This document shows, piece after piece, positions 11,001 through 26,000 of a DNA stretch of 64,000 bases. The translations under genes were made by a program, and so were the position numbers. The notes below the pieces were generated by a model. The model saw only the letters and a list, made by a program, of their open reading frames with translations. It did no database searches and was not told the origin of the DNA. Origin of the DNA: Patiria miniata (lineage: Eukaryota; Echinodermata; Asteroidea; Valvatida; Asterinidae). The stretch lies in assembly GCF_015706575.1 (NCBI RefSeq), contig NW_024037053.1:1550001-1614000 (forward strand). Direction: 5' to 3'. The stretch's first letter is position 1. Each line of letters opens with the position of its first letter.

Positions 11001-14000
11001 AAAATAATGTTTAGTTAGAATCAAATTGATTATTGTTTGACTTCACTTTTAGTTATGGAGTTTGCCCATCAATAGGCCTACTCCGCAAAAATAGGCATTT
11101 TGCACATACCATTACATTTTCCCCCTTTTCTGAATCAATTTGTATGGTATTAGGTGTTGATTGTATTAGTTGATTAACAAATTAGTTGAGGCTTTTTGGA
11201 AGACTTAATGCATTTTCATTCCTCAAAATCATTTTACAAAAGATGAGTTCCGTTTGAATTGGCAGTGTGAGCCATTTACCATTGTTTGTCTAACATCAAA
11301 ACAACCATAACAGTTAGAGTTGTGTGTACAAGTGTATTTAGAAGACTAATTAAATATGCAAGATGTGTAATTATGCTAATATTTCACAGCTAGTAAAGAT
11401 ACCCTATATATTTTCAGTGAATGACCCAAAACTGATTCAAATAAGAAAAACCTCTTCAGCATACTTGTTACACGTCTTTTCCCAGAAAAGATGTGAAATT
11501 GGCTATTTTCACATACATGTACCTGTAAATATGCAAATTAAATCATTAAAAAAATGAGTCGGGTTTTAACACCTCTATCTGAGCAACTATTTGTTACAAC
11601 ACTGTTTGCATGCATGTGTATTATAGGTTTTTTGAGCAAATTTAGGTTCGGAAATGTTTTTCTCCTCATTTTCACATAATTAGCTGATAAATTATGCAAA
11701 TTTGGTAATTATGTACAAATTATAGATCTAGTTGCTTTCCCTACAGCCAAAATTTAAATACTTGTTTGAAATGTCATTGCGATATTTGTTTTGACTTGAA
11801 TTTTTTATGTTGACACTAAAATATGCATAATTTTCCTCTAATTAGTAAATTAATTATGCAAATTAGGACAGTATTATTAATTTTTTTTGCACTTTTCAAA
11901 AGCATATTTTCATAATAAAGAGTAAACGAAATATCAAGCAAATCTGATACTAGTTTACAAGGATAAAAGAAAGAACAGCATTCCTCTTATTATCTTTTCG
12001 GTGCCAAAACAGAAATAAAGAAAAACAAAGGATGACCTTTGACCTCTTGGCTAAAAAAATCCCTCACTTTCCGAAACTTAATTACCCGTAACTCCCTAAC
12101 GCAATGACCGATTTTAAAAATTCCAAAAGATTTCTTCTAATGAAGACTCACTCTGTCAAATGGTATTCATTTTAGGTGCTTGTCCCTTTCATTAAAGAAT
12201 CACCTGAACTGCCTACTATAGTCTGAAAAAAAAGGGCGGAGTTGGCAGATTTTCTGGCTCAGACAGAGACCCCACCCAACTTTCCTGATGCCCATTATAT
12301 GAAGAAAATTATCGGGCGGGGTTGGTAATTTTTGGCGAAGAGGCTCCACTCAACTTTCCCGATGCCCATTTTTTGAAAAATAAAATGGTCGGAGTTGGCA
12401 GACGTTCTGACTAAGATGCTAACACCCAGCTGTCCTGATGCCCATTGTTTGAAAAATAATGGGCGGGGTTGGCAGATGTTCTGACTAAGATGGTCCACCC
12501 AACTTTCCTTATACCAATTGTCTGAAAAGAAGATGCTTTTCTGATGCCCATGGTCTGACAAATGGGCAAAGTTGGTAGATCGTCTGACTAAGAGGCCCAC
12601 TTTTCCTGATGTTTTTCTTACTTGCACATGTTCACATGCAAGAAAGAAAATGCACATTAAGTGATAGATGTCAATCTCTCATCTTTCCAAAAATGGTCAG
12701 AATGGGTCCACAGGAGTGATAGCCCCACGCTGGAGCTAACACAGACTCCTATTCTCGACAGAAATGTTGAGGTTTAAATCTCACTTTGGAGCAAAATGTG
12801 CAACGATGTACGTGTTTGTGCACCTCTGTAGTTGTTTAAACCATGCTGTACTGCCCCAAACCGCCCTGCCTATTACTCCCCCGTAGGGCCCGAAACCGCC
12901 TAAGCACTCTATGGTTTTTATGGATTCATCAGTGATCAAACACAGTGCAATACAAGTACGACGTTTCCAATTGGTTACATGTCAGTGGCTTTTGAACCTT
13001 TGGATGATGATGTATGATTGGTCGGATTTTTGATTCTGCTGACTCCGAGAGAGTCACGGTAGGGGTCTCCAACGATTGGGGTCAGAGTACCACATCCTAG
13101 TCAGGAACCACCTGATGCCAGCGTGAGAGGTCAAAAGGTCATAGTTATTACTGCATCCTGGGAAGGATCAGAATGTTGTTTTTGTTTTAGCCACTGTTTC
13201 CGATTTCCATATTTCCATGCGGAAGCAATTATTCTGAAACGGTGAAACTCATGTTGCGCGGCTGTGTGTGCTTAATATGAAGGTAGTACATGTATACTAG
13301 TGGTGGGAGAAAGCGGATATTTTCAAATCCGGTTATCCAAATTTTTCTCAAACTGAATAACGGTTATCTGATTTCACAGGAAGTTCCCATCCAGCTCACG
13401 ATCAAGCCAACAAAAAGTGTGGAGTGAAAAGTCCTCCCAATGACTGGGTATAGTTTGCAGGATTCAATGACCAGTACTGGGCCTTTACAAAAACACTCCA
13501 GAGCAAGATTTGTATGTTTAAATCTGACCCGTGTGTCTTATTTCTTTCTTCTCCACTCCCCCTCCCCCCTCCAGAAACCTTATGCTTGCCAGTTACCCGG
13601 TTGCACCAAGAGGTACACAGACCCAAGCTCACTGCGGAAACACGTCAAGGCCCACACGGCTAAAGATCAACAAGCCAGGAAAAAGGTAAATAATTTCAAA
13701 TAATTCCATAACTGAACAAGGGCTAATTATTTTCATTCAAAGTCTCATTCAAAAGTGAAAAACGTTTGTATTGCTGGAATGTAGCAATTAAAAAAAAAAA
13801 TATTTTTCAGGGAGAAAATTTGAAAAAAGCAACAATAACACATCTTTAATATTGGGAGTCAGGTTGGCGTAGCAGTACTTAGCTCGTCTTCTACCGCTGT
13901 GACCCGGGTTAGATTCCTGCTTGGGCCAAGATGTGGATTGGGTTTTCAGTCCCTACCTGACTCCGTGGGTTTTGTCGTTCATTGCTTCGGGTTTTCCTCC

Positions 14001-17000
14001 GACCACTAAAACTGTAATTTCTTCTCACATCTTCTACCAAGGGACCCCTCTGGAAATGAGTCGATAGACTTCTGTGGCCTATCCCAGCCAATTGCTGAAT
14101 AATGATGAAAAATGAAATATATATTTACAACTTAGGCTAAGACTCGTTCTCTTATTTGTTCGATTCCTTGTTTGTCAGCTGCGGACGCGTGATGAGTTTG
14201 GCCACCCTCAGGACATCCTCACCGACTGCCTGACCATCCAACCCCTCCATCCTATGTCTCTTGCCGATAGCCCCATGGAGCTGAGCGACAGTGGGCTGGG
14301 CAGATCGCCCCACTCATCCATGGCTGGTACTTCCTCCGATATGTACCCAAGTGAGTAGCTAGTCACTCAATCAACATCTGTCGGTCACTATCGATGAATG
14401 GAGCAATCAATAACAAACAACGTCAATCAATCAGTGTCGATTAATATCAATCAATATCAATCAGTGTCAATCACTGTCAATCGAAGTCAATCAATGTCAG
14501 TCAATATTAATCAATATCAAAATGTGTATCAATAATATAGCCATCGATCAATATTAATCAATAGACTAATGCTGCGTAGCCATTTTTTTAAGGTGGCACC
14601 TCGTCTGGGCGCATCTCGCACACCTTTTTAAAGACTTAAATTTTGGTAACCATATTAGCGAAAGGAGCCTGGAGTGCATGCGTACTACTTGAGTGAGACT
14701 CGCGCGAGACTGGTGTCACATCTGAAATTGGCTGTTGCCAAATAAGTGTATATCAATTAATATGTCAATCAGTGTGTCAAATATATTGTGTATATCTGAT
14801 GGAGCATGACTCTCTGTACTCGATATCACTCTTTGAACACTCATGAGTCCAGTTTAATGAAGTTGTCACAGGCAGGAAATATGGCCTACCAAATCTATCT
14901 GTTTTTGAAAAATTGAGATGAACATGTGTTCTTGGGCAAGGCACTTTACTACAATTGCCTCTCTCCACCTAGGAGTATTAATGAGTACCAGATAGACACC
15001 AGATTGTGTTGATCTTGAGCTGCTGCAGAAAAAAATTGTCTCATGGCCTAATGAACAGGGGTAATATTGCGAGGGGGCCTTGAGATTTTGGTACAAAGAA
15101 CATCGCGGGATCCACAGAAATTGTTCGTAATAGCGATCGTTCGGTATAGCGATTTGAAGCTGCCAGTGCTCCACTACTCACTGTTCAATAAATACCGCCC
15201 TACAGAATTTCACCCTGCACGCCCTAGTAGTTACTAAAATAAATAAACAGTTTTTGAGCTTGCCTCCTACAGCAACTGGTGGCTTTCCCCTTCTACATGT
15301 ATTCCTTGGGGAAATAATAGCCACTTGTCACTCTACTTTGTTATTTTTCAACAACAATGTTCAGTATGTTTTGTACACAAAAATCGGGAGCCAAGGATGA
15401 TGTTCGGTATAGCCGTTGGGTGTAGCGGTGCTCGGTGAGGCGACACTCCAGTAAGCATCACATTTTATCATTGTCCCTCAGACATGTTCTCAAGTGCGCA
15501 CTCGAGTCGCAGCGGCACGGCCACGGGCGCCTCCAGTTACAGCAACCATCCCTCACCGGTGCACAGCATGCAGGGAAGTCCGCACAACCCCACCACGCAC
15601 TCTGTGGGCAACCTGGATGACGCTCGAGACAGGTAATAAATAGGGGCGGGGATTTCCAGCAGAACGCTTCCACTATTGATAAATCCACTCCTATGTTGGT
15701 GGTTCCCCATTTTTCAGTGTCTTTGTTCAAGGGGCGCTAGACAGAAGCCCTAAACCGATATATAGTTGTGTGACAAGGAAAAGGACGTAAGCAGCCCGCA
15801 GGCTGGCAAAAAGCACTTTTGGAGATAATCGAGTTGAAAGGTTTTGTGCTGCCATTCCTAGATTAAAAGTCACACAAGGTTGAACTTTTGACTGATGACA
15901 TTCGTTAATAATTAATATAATATTGTGCATTTTTATGTCAAAATATTACTTAATTGTGAAGTTATTTCAATTGTTATGCTAACGACCTTTTACCGGGAAC
16001 TTCCCAAGCCTTAAACGTACGCTTAAGCGGCAAAGTAAATCCTTACGTCCTTTTGCCGGGAACAAAATTGGCTTTGCGTACCCACTTGAGTGGGACGTTG
16101 GGGCGCTTCAAATATTTTTTGTTACATTAGAATTACTCACTTGCGACCTTTTGCCGGGCACAAATAATAAAAAACCTCCTTCTGTCTTTTGTTTACTGTT
16201 AATTACATCAGAATGAGGTAGCCCCTTGAGACAATTTGAATATCAAATGAAGGATATTTCCAAGCTCTATCGATTACCCGAAAAATCTGAATTTGACCTT
16301 TTGACCCATTTATCGCCCTTATGACCTTCTTCTGGGCACCCGACGATAATGCCATGTAACCAGGGATCATGCTTCAAGTCATGATGCTAGCAATGCTGCA
16401 AACCTGGGATAGCTCAGTTGGAAAAGCACCAGAATGGCAATCCGAAGGTCGCAGGTTCAAACCCCGCTCCAGTCAATTTCTTAAACTTACTTGTTAAAAG
16501 TCACAATAGAGTGATGCAAGGTTTGATTGTTTGTACTTCCAGCAGGGTGGGCATGTACCCACACCCTCCCATGAGCGCCGTCAGTCCCACCAGACGTACC
16601 TTCCCACCGGCCTTACTGCCCAGGAGGATACCTCAGGGACTCAGCTCCATTCCACTCAAGCCTCGCCCCCCTACAAGCTCCCCAGGTAAGCAAAGACTTA
16701 ACAGGTACATAGGTGCAAAGAGCTAGGACCCAAGGAGTTCGAACTCCAAGACTTCAAAAGTAAAAGGATGGTCGCCACACTGGAAAGCAACAATAGAAAG
16801 TACCTGGCGGCCAGCTTGCTCAGTTGCTCGCTACGCTAATCTCGACACAATAGAGATCCAGGTTCACTAATGCTTGAAGAAAGAGTTTGCATTGCTTTGT
16901 AGACAGTACCATGGTAAATACGCATGCACAGTTGTCATACATCGCCAAAAATGAATGATTTTTAAGTGTTTGTTCGCAGGTGGATAATACTGTATATCAA

Positions 17001-20000
17001 TGTGGTCAATATCACTGAAACAATCATTTCATGACGAACAAAATGCTCTATACCTTTAGAGTGAAAACTTTCGAAATTTCCAAAAAAAATCACATTTCCT
17101 AAATTTGAGGGGGTGGTCAGATTTTTGTTTTCAGGTGAATCTCAATCTGTAAGACCTGTTTTACTTTTCCCCAATTTTGTTCGTTCTGTCAAACATCTTG
17201 AAAACCTATTTCGTCCCTCGTTCATAATGTCGTCATTCATTAACCGTAACACATCTGTAGGATTTTAAATGCCAATTTCTGGAGATCAGTTTTACAACTT
17301 ATAGTCTATATTTTTGTTACTGAACTCCGTACCCCTTAATGTTATCTTACCATTGGAAAGCTCTTGTTCTGCAGAATCTTGATATATAAATATCTTAATT
17401 CTGAAAAAGTCCGACTTCAAGCTCATTTGTGGTACGAGGCCACTTATCTTCTGCCTTCGTAATGTTCAGCCACCCCCCCCCCCCCCCTTCAAAAAAAATG
17501 ATCAACAACCCCCTCTTTCTAGTAACAGGTGGAACTGACTGTCCTCTAGAAACCGTTTATAAATAACTTGGAATTCTTACAAGATATTTTTAGCTGTAAT
17601 CAGAAGGGGAGAATAAAATAAAAACATTAAAAAAAAGCTGAGCCATCTGCTAGGTGACCCCTATTCCCCTTGGCAGTGACAGTTTTCCAGGGAGATGATT
17701 TATAGGCCTATGTTCATTGGAGCTTGTTTTGTAAGATATCAAAAAAAGTTCTGGCGCTGTCCCGTACATAATAGTGCCGGTATTGAAGATCGAGGCTATA
17801 AATATAACCAGGGCTACATACTTTAAACAAACCGTTGCCATGGTCATGCTTCACTGACGTCATCGGCCGTAGCAACCTGTTACCTAAGCGGACCAGAAGC
17901 GGCTAGTCTCATTCTTCGGTGAACAAAGGCGTCTTTGTCCTGCTTGGATGAGTGATATAGGGCCGGGGCTTAACTGACCTGGCGGGGCTGGATTTCGGGG
18001 AACTTTTTGACGTGGTTCTGACCCTTTTTTGGGGGACTCTGTGATGATTTATCGGTTTCATAAAGGTTACGAGGGTGAACATTTTGGCGGGACAGATTTT
18101 ATGTTCTGAGCATAGTGTATTGAATAACCCACACCCCAGAAATATAACTGAAGGAGGGAAAGTAAAGGGTCCATGCGATGATTTTTTCTTGGGAACACAT
18201 ATTGTGCAACTTTCTAAAGGACTCTTAAATGTATGTAAATTATTTGACATCCCTTCTTGGTTAAACTGGGAATATACAACATTAGCATTCGCTGTAATTT
18301 TCAGAAGTGGATGGATTTGGGGGTTAGTATATTACAGCAAATATTGTTACACTGACTTGTTTGAAGTTTTGCGTTCGTAGATGCTGGAAAAACCAAGAAA
18401 AACAATCACGTTCCTGTAGTCTGGTTCCCTGACCCCACTTAAGATGAAACGGAACAGTTTATAGTGGTCAGGGAATTGTAAGATCAGGGAACCAGTCTAG
18501 CTGGCTCGTACCCACTCATAGGTGTGTAATGGATTGCAAACAAAATGCGGACTGTCTAAATATGGTAAATTGGGGGCAGTATTTGAAAAAAGCCAGTTTT
18601 TTTTCCAACGCTGGTTGGCCGACCAGCATTTGAAATTGATACAAAAATACCACTTTTCTTGAATCTTGAAAATGACAGCACACCAGGTGCCATGATTTTA
18701 CAGGATGCTTTAGACTGTCATTCACTGACAGTCAAGTAAGTTATTTCATAATTACTTTTGTAGGTTTTTTTTATGTTTACAAATGTTGTATAAATTCCTT
18801 TTAAGGGGCAGCCCAAAAAGTACGTAAGAAAACACGGATTGTTTTTTAGAAGTCTGACCATGAATCGTGAATGCAACGCAAGGTTTCTCTTGTTAAGATT
18901 GAATGAGCTTTGGCTGCTTTCTTGGAGTCTTTAGAATCAATTTGTTTTGCAAAACCATATTTTTTTTTTAAATGTCGAGCAAAAACATGTAAACAGTATT
19001 TTTTTTCTTTGAAAGTCATCTTGCCAGGTAGTGATTCCCTTAGTTCGATCACTATCACCATTCTTGGTTTTTTTTTAGGATTTAATGAGTTTTGTAGCTG
19101 TTCTTGCATGGATTCCATCCGGTTTGTTGAAACTGTAAACATTTGTTCTCGGAAATTAAGGTATCCCAAATAGATTTCTGCGTAGTTTTAAGCCTGCATG
19201 ACATTTACATGTGAATGGGTTGGGATCGGGAATGTGGCTTGTTAGTGAAAGGATCTGATACACCGTGCCCTCTGGAGACATGCACACAATAGGGAACAAA
19301 AGATTGTATACGTCTCCACAGGGCAATTTCTATAGATGAATACGTCTCCACAAGGTTTTCACGAAATAGATGTATGGATTCTACTCAAAAACTAGGAATT
19401 TCCAAGGTGGGTCGATTTGTCGCAAATAGAAGAGTTTTAGAAAAGGGATATTAAATCCGAATTTCAGCCAATTCTGGTTAAAATAAGAGCATTTTGAAAC
19501 TTCGCTTTCAAACTCGAAAACTTTACTACACGAGAACAAAGAAATGTCTCCACAAGGATACAAATTTCAGTATGCGTGTTTGCGGAAATACCATGTGGGA
19601 TTAATCTTCAATTCAGAGAATGGTTCTGAAAAGAACCAGAGGTATAAACTCTGGTTCTTTTCAGAACCGTTCTCTTAGTTGAGAAATTATTCCAACATGG
19701 TGTTTCCGCAAACCTTTCACTCATTAGGATCTCCACCAGGCAAAGCCTCAAATCTTACTTAACCCTAACAGAACTCAACCCATCAAACCCCAACAGCATG
19801 TTTTGTTGGAATCTGTCAGGATGGGTACAGTACCCCTAAACTGACAGTCTTTTATATTGGGTTGGCACACCTCCAGAATCAAAGTCAGAAATATGTGTGT
19901 GCAATTTCCCATATGGTGTTGGTATTTACCAAGATGGGTATGGTTCCTAGTAAATCATGCTGGGGTTTAATGTGGTTTGTGCCACAGGTTAGCCTTCAAC

Positions 20001-23000
20001 TGAACTTGGTTGGACTAAACAGTCTCCACAATTGCCTAAATCAATTTTTTTTTTGAAAAGCTTCCCATATAAAAAAAAATTACTCCTGGGCTCACATAGA
20101 TCATAGTTACATTTTCGTAACGTGAGTAACCGATTTTGTGCGTCTTGTTTATCGTACATAACACATTTTTCTGGATGTCATCTTTGGTGCTTAGGTAGGT
20201 CTGGGTCTACTCTGTCTACCATGGGGATAACAGTTATTAAACCTGTTCAGTAAGGTAATTACAGCCCAAGGAAACTCAAAAGTACATCAAAAATGTAACG
20301 TGAGTAACCGTGGAATTGCCCCAAACGACATGTACCTACTCCAACCCAACACCTTGCTGTGTGGCTGTATTGTATAATGGATTGGGGGCAGTTGAAATTT
20401 GTTTAAATAATTAGTTTCACTTCAACCGTTTTTGTCAGAATTTTGTTTAGTAGCATAGCACCTGCTCTTTTGGGTACTAACTATGAACCTGTATTTAACA
20501 CTCACTTTAATAATTATGGCCCCTCAATTTAGACCAAAAAAGGCCAGCGAACCGTGGGAGAAGAAAGAAAACTGACCATTGTTCACGGGAGACAAGCTTC
20601 CCCGACAGAAAATGCCAAAGGCAGTTTTTGCCGTTTATGAACTAGGGTTCAGATTGGATATGACACCGTTAGGGAATTGTTGGCCACTTGTTTTTATCGA
20701 AAGTGCAAAATTCGTGTCATGACTTGACTGTTCAGTCGGTCACAACCAGTTTGCCACAGACTTGAAAGTCTCCACCAGTGATGTTTAAGTTGGGTGGTGG
20801 GGGAGGAGGGGGGGGGGGGGGGCGGGAATTAGAATTTTGTCATCGTGGGGGTTGAAAAAAATTTTCCCCCAAAATGCAATTTGTCTGACGGCCGTGATGA
20901 TGGTTTAAAGTTCATCGGCATACAGTGCCCCAGACACAAACGTGCCGTGTGCAGAGAGCGCGCTCAGTGCGTTGAACCGATGCGCGGTTATCCCCTCCGC
21001 TCTGTCCCACCACCCCCTCCCAAACCTTTTTTTTCTTTTGTGTTGGGAGGGGGTTCAATCCCCCCCCCCAGTCACTATGCCACATGACATGGGGCCTCAA
21101 AGGACTTCAGCCAATCCCCCTCCCCCACCCCCACCCCACCCACAAGTATTCAAGACCCCTCAATCAGAAGAAAGATGCGAAAAGGATAAAAAGTCAAACA
21201 GGAAGGAGTCCTTGGCCAAATATGTAAAACAAACAGGGTTGTTCATCATATTTCTCCGTAAACGTAAGATCCAGATCTACGACATAGAGTTACTGTGGTT
21301 AGCACAAAATATGGTTACCACTCAAATTTGGCAATCTGCAGACAACTGTGTACCTTTAAAAGGATCATGATACGAGTTAAATCCTTTCAAACTGGCTTAA
21401 GAAATTCGGGCTGGCAGTATCTGGGACAACAATCGGTAGTTGTAGATTTACAGATTGGCAGTAACATGTTTGTTGGCGCTGTGCACCAACTTGTTTGTCA
21501 ATTGAGTAATTGTGCGAAAAATCCAGAGGGCACAATTGATGTTTTTCCTTGCATTACAAAAAAAACCAACGTTGTGAATAGTACGTGGGTGATTGACCCA
21601 TAGTGGTGGGAAAAAAGCAGCAATCAAACTCACAGCCAAGAACTGAAAGCACGGGAGGTTATCGTGAATAGAAACGGATATCAATGTGTTAAATATCCTT
21701 TACAGTACGTGTTATTATATGTCATTGCCCAGTGCAGTGGAAAGCTAGCAAGTTGGCTGTTGAACTCTTCCTATTTCAAGGTCACTATTGAGGACAGAGT
21801 GGCCTGCTGATTTGAATGGGCCGTTGAGGGTCACTTTTTTTCAAAAAGCCGTACATGTAAATTGTTTGTTTGCTGCATGAGGGATTTCTTAGTTTGGCAG
21901 TGGGAATAATTGCAAGTTTGATGATCAGAGGTGGGATTTTTCTGACTTGGGGGGAAAAACTTAAGTACTTCTGTTCTTCGTTAGTGTTCAGAAACAGACC
22001 AGCAATTGTTCTGATTTTACTCTTTTTTTATGTATTGGATTCTTTGTGGTTACAGAAGTGAGCAGAAAGCTTTAAGTCATTGAACTACAATCAGCAGGTG
22101 ATATGAAACATTATGAAATGATTGAGAGGAATTAAAAAGTTCAGAAGTATTCAAAACTCTTGCAAACGGTTCAAAATTCAAGGGAGACGTACTCGTACAA
22201 GTACATTATTTGTTCCGGCATGCTGTGTCATTTTGAAGTAAACTATAAAAGAAGGTCATATCCAAAAAGATGTGTCAATTGACGCATTTTTGGAAATTTC
22301 TGTTAGAAATGGTTTGTAATATGGCGAGTCCGTTCAGTGCGAGACATCGTGTAGCTGCAATTGGCTGAATGAGAAAGTGTCCCGGACGCTGAATTCGAGG
22401 GCAATTCAAATCATGTCTCTTCAACTTTTAAATTGAAACCGAAATCCTAGGATATTGTTTTCTCCGAATAAACAGCATTCACTGAGCTAAAAGTTCATCA
22501 GGTTAGTTGTTAAGCAACCGTCTTTAGAATTTGAGTACTTTTGTTGTTCAAACGGAAAAAAAGCACAAATGACAAATGAGCTACCCTACCGTTAAGGAGT
22601 GTCTTTTACACAGGCTAATGATTCTAGGGTGTGATCGGGAAGAAACTTCATGGGAAAATGTTTTCAAAAGGCAAGGTACGGTGGGAATCTGTTGCGGGAG
22701 TGTTTTCACCTTCTATAGATAGGCTTCTGTTGTTCGGTAATTGTTGTCTGCAGACAATGTGAAGGGCTTTCTGCCTGTAACGGTGCGTTAATCGCATTAT
22801 TTTCCCTACAACAGATTGTTGTGTTTACTTTGCACAATAGCAGATATCTAACTTTGACATTTACAAGCTTGCGTCAGAACTTCGAAAACAAAAATTTGCT
22901 TCATTGAACAAAACAAAATTCTCTTGTTGTCAGGAAAATGGAGAGTGTGGGAAAATCCTGTAACATCGATGATCTTTTGTGGACTGGTTAATGGAGAATT

Positions 23001-26000
23001 TAGTTTGGGGTTCAAAAGATGGGGTCAGGCTAAGTACCTTCACAATAGTGCTGTGTGGAATGTACCGAATATCCAAGTAGCAATTTTTTTATTCAAATAT
23101 TCAAAAAATTTGAGCGGTCTCTATATTTTAAATGGAGAGTACATCATTTGCAGCTATCCAAAAAGTAACTGACGTAATTATTGTTGAAAAGCATACTTGG
23201 TTTAATTAAACATAGTAATGGCACTAAACTCCCTGTAAAATTATTCTTTCTGGCATGCTTTCATTTTGAAGAAAACAATGAAAGAAGGCCATTTCCAAAG
23301 ATGCAGATAAAGACTCATCTTTTGAACTTTCCGTTAGTAGTTTGTTTTTAATTCGGCGAAGCCACGTGAATGGGTGCGTGCAAGCGTTGACACGACACGC
23401 GTGCGCACGGTTGCTATAATTCGTGGGTGCAGTGCGTGACATCACGTAGCTGCAATCAGCTGAATGATAAAGTGTCCCGGATGCTGATTTCGGGCGCAAT
23501 TCAAAACTCGACTCTGCAACTTTTGATTTGAAATCGAGATCCTAGAATAGTGTTTTCTCAAAATCTACAACATTCACAGAGCTGAAACCTGATCAGGCTA
23601 GTTATTAAGCGTCCTTCTTTAGATTTTGAGCACTTTTGTTGCCTCAAACCAACATAATGCACAAATTACAAATGATGTACTATACCTTGAAGGGAATATT
23701 GATAGCATGAATAACAGGACTTGATCAAATTTGACTAAAACCCCAATTATCCAATAAGGGACTAAAAACGCAATCCATATGTTGACTGTGGTTGAATTTG
23801 GACTCGGGTCAAGAAGTGGAATGAACCACTGCACCTACCTAATTCACTAAACTTGGAGAGAACTTTAATGGTTCTGGAATACTGTAACAAGAAACTCATC
23901 CCTGAATTTTAATACAATGCACCCAGAAAATGTCCGGAATTTGCTGTGGTTCTTTCAACTTCAAGAAAGTGACTTTCCAGTATTCCGGCCAAAGCCTTTA
24001 GGCATTTTCCAAGAATTTACTATAATAAAGGATTGTGCTGGAGTGACACATGCTGATAGCATTACTATCTGGAATAAGACTTGAACCCATTAGCACTTGT
24101 ATTACATTGTGTTACATTGTATTACATTGTATTACATTGTATTACATTGTGTTACATTGTGTTACATTGTGTTACATTGTGTTACATTGTGTTACATTGT
24201 ATTACATTGTACTTGCTCCTTGTTGAATCCAAAATACTGTACAGTGCTGTGGCGGTTTGGGGCAGTTTAAGGAGTAATAGGTAGGGCAGTTTGGCGCAGT
24301 ACTGCACCCAATTGCATGAAGCGCTGCAACGCGTTGCAACTTGCAACACGTAGTGTAATCCATTTCATCGAACTTAGGATGCGTTGAACGCATCGTAAGT
24401 TCCTTGCCAATGTTTCAAAACACGTCGCAAGTTACTACTTGTCTTTTGGTCATAGCAAGAAGCGTCTTTTCTTAGCCAGTTTCATGCAATAAAAAAATTA
24501 ATAAACGAGACTATAATACCGAGACAATGTGGGTGAAGTTGTATTTGCCTGGAATATTGCAGTTGAAATTTCGAAGTAGCTGACAGTCCAACGCAACCTT
24601 GTTTGCCATTAAAACTGCATTATATGTCCGCCATTTTGTTTTACGTTTTAAAAACTTTTTGAGAGGAGATCTGACGACTCTTTGCTGAATATCAGATGAC
24701 TATTATATACGGTGCGTATAATAAATACGTAATAACAGTCATCGTGTTGTGCTGTAAATACACCTACGGTACGTCGCACTTACGACGCATTTTGTGAAAT
24801 GAATCACAGGGCATGTCGCAGCTGCGACGCATCGTAAGATACAATGCCTCGCAGGGATGCATCGTTAGTTACGATGAGTTTCATGAAACTGGGTGCAGGA
24901 ATGAGTGGGTGACAACGATACTTGTCGCAATGGGGTCATGGAAACAAACATGCATTCACAAAGTACATCTCAGACTGTTCAGTTCTTGATTATAAAGATA
25001 TCAGTTTAGGCTGTATCAGGTTGCAGGCCAAAATCGCCTACGCCGGCCAAATCACAATTTGCATGCCCTGAAATTCTTCGTTATTTGAGCATATTGTGGG
25101 CCATGAACTTGAGGGTTTGTAAAAAATATGGGTGGAAGCCGTGCACAGGACTGTGAGCTTGTAGTTCTGTGCAATTTGGATGAAATTGGAGCCCTAAAAG
25201 CGCTCTATTTTGCAATGGAGTGTTGGCATCGTTTTTATAAATGGCGATGGGCTTCAGGACCATTTTAAGGGGTGATCATCTTCGGATGGACTTTTCTCCT
25301 AAAAGTCATCAGTTAACCCCCCGACAATTGAAAAGAAAATGAAAGATGATGAAATTAGCTTTAATGTGATGTGTGTCTTGAAAACCTCAGAGAGTTGTGA
25401 GTATTTTTCCCGAATTTTTGAAGTGAGGGCATTTATCATTGGGGTCTATGGCAGTTTATTTACTGGTCTGCAACCATCAGGGTTCACACTTGGTGCGCAT
25501 ATTTGTCATCTAACACCGCCAAAAACATTCATGCTTGTTCTAGTTATACCAGACCTAGGAGGTACCACAGACTGTCTGGCTAGGTGCAGTACCCTCTGAT
25601 GCAATGCAATATCATCCACTGCAAGGCCTTGGCAGGCTGGGCTTTTCATGAAACATGAACCTAGTGTATCTGTCAGCCGTCCATAAAAAAAATAATAATA
25701 AAACTTGGCCGTGACCCTCGGATGCGTGCCTCCTGAAAAAATAATGGGAGTTATGCGAGGGTGCTTGCGTCAGTGTAAGACAAACTGTGGTCTTTGTAAG
25801 TGTACTCCAGCTGGCAGTGGCCTATCAGCTAGACCATTTCATGGATTCATTTCTCCTAGGAATTCGGAAGAAATTTACGATGATCCTAGTTTTTTTTTTA
25901 TTTGCTTAAATTGGTCATTGAAAGGCCAGACATGTACATGAACACATACATGTCAAACTTAGATGACATTTGCATATAATGAGGGCCGGCGACAAGTTCA

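Larger units (their letters stand above)
5055..13574 (+). other. GLIS intron (8.5 kb)
   Basis: No coding exon recognised. It holds tRNA-derived SINEs (5352-6945), a purine-rich G run at 8125-8160, a local duplication (8755-9110), a CpG-rich block (9230-9840), AT-rich unique sequence (about 10.2-12.2 kb) and an 80-90 bp minisatellite (12225-12612). Splice-like signals AAG|GTATGT at 9581/9582 and CGTAG|ATTTT at 10634/10635 could mark non-coding exons, but nothing else supports them. Confidence 0.75.

Noticed and set aside
18846-19169. Minus-strand 107-codon frame, Lys-rich, in a GLIS intron
   Set aside because: No domain recognised. Lys/Phe content follows from A/T runs on the two strands. A protein search would be decisive, so it is kept only as an unexplained frame.
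20942-21370. Plus-strand 142-codon frame with a proline run
   Set aside because: The proline run comes from a C-rich simple tract (21061-21140); no splice signals or recognisable domain.
24081-24284. Open frame over the 10-bp satellite
   Set aside because: Periodic peptide produced by the RTTACATTGT repeat, not a gene.
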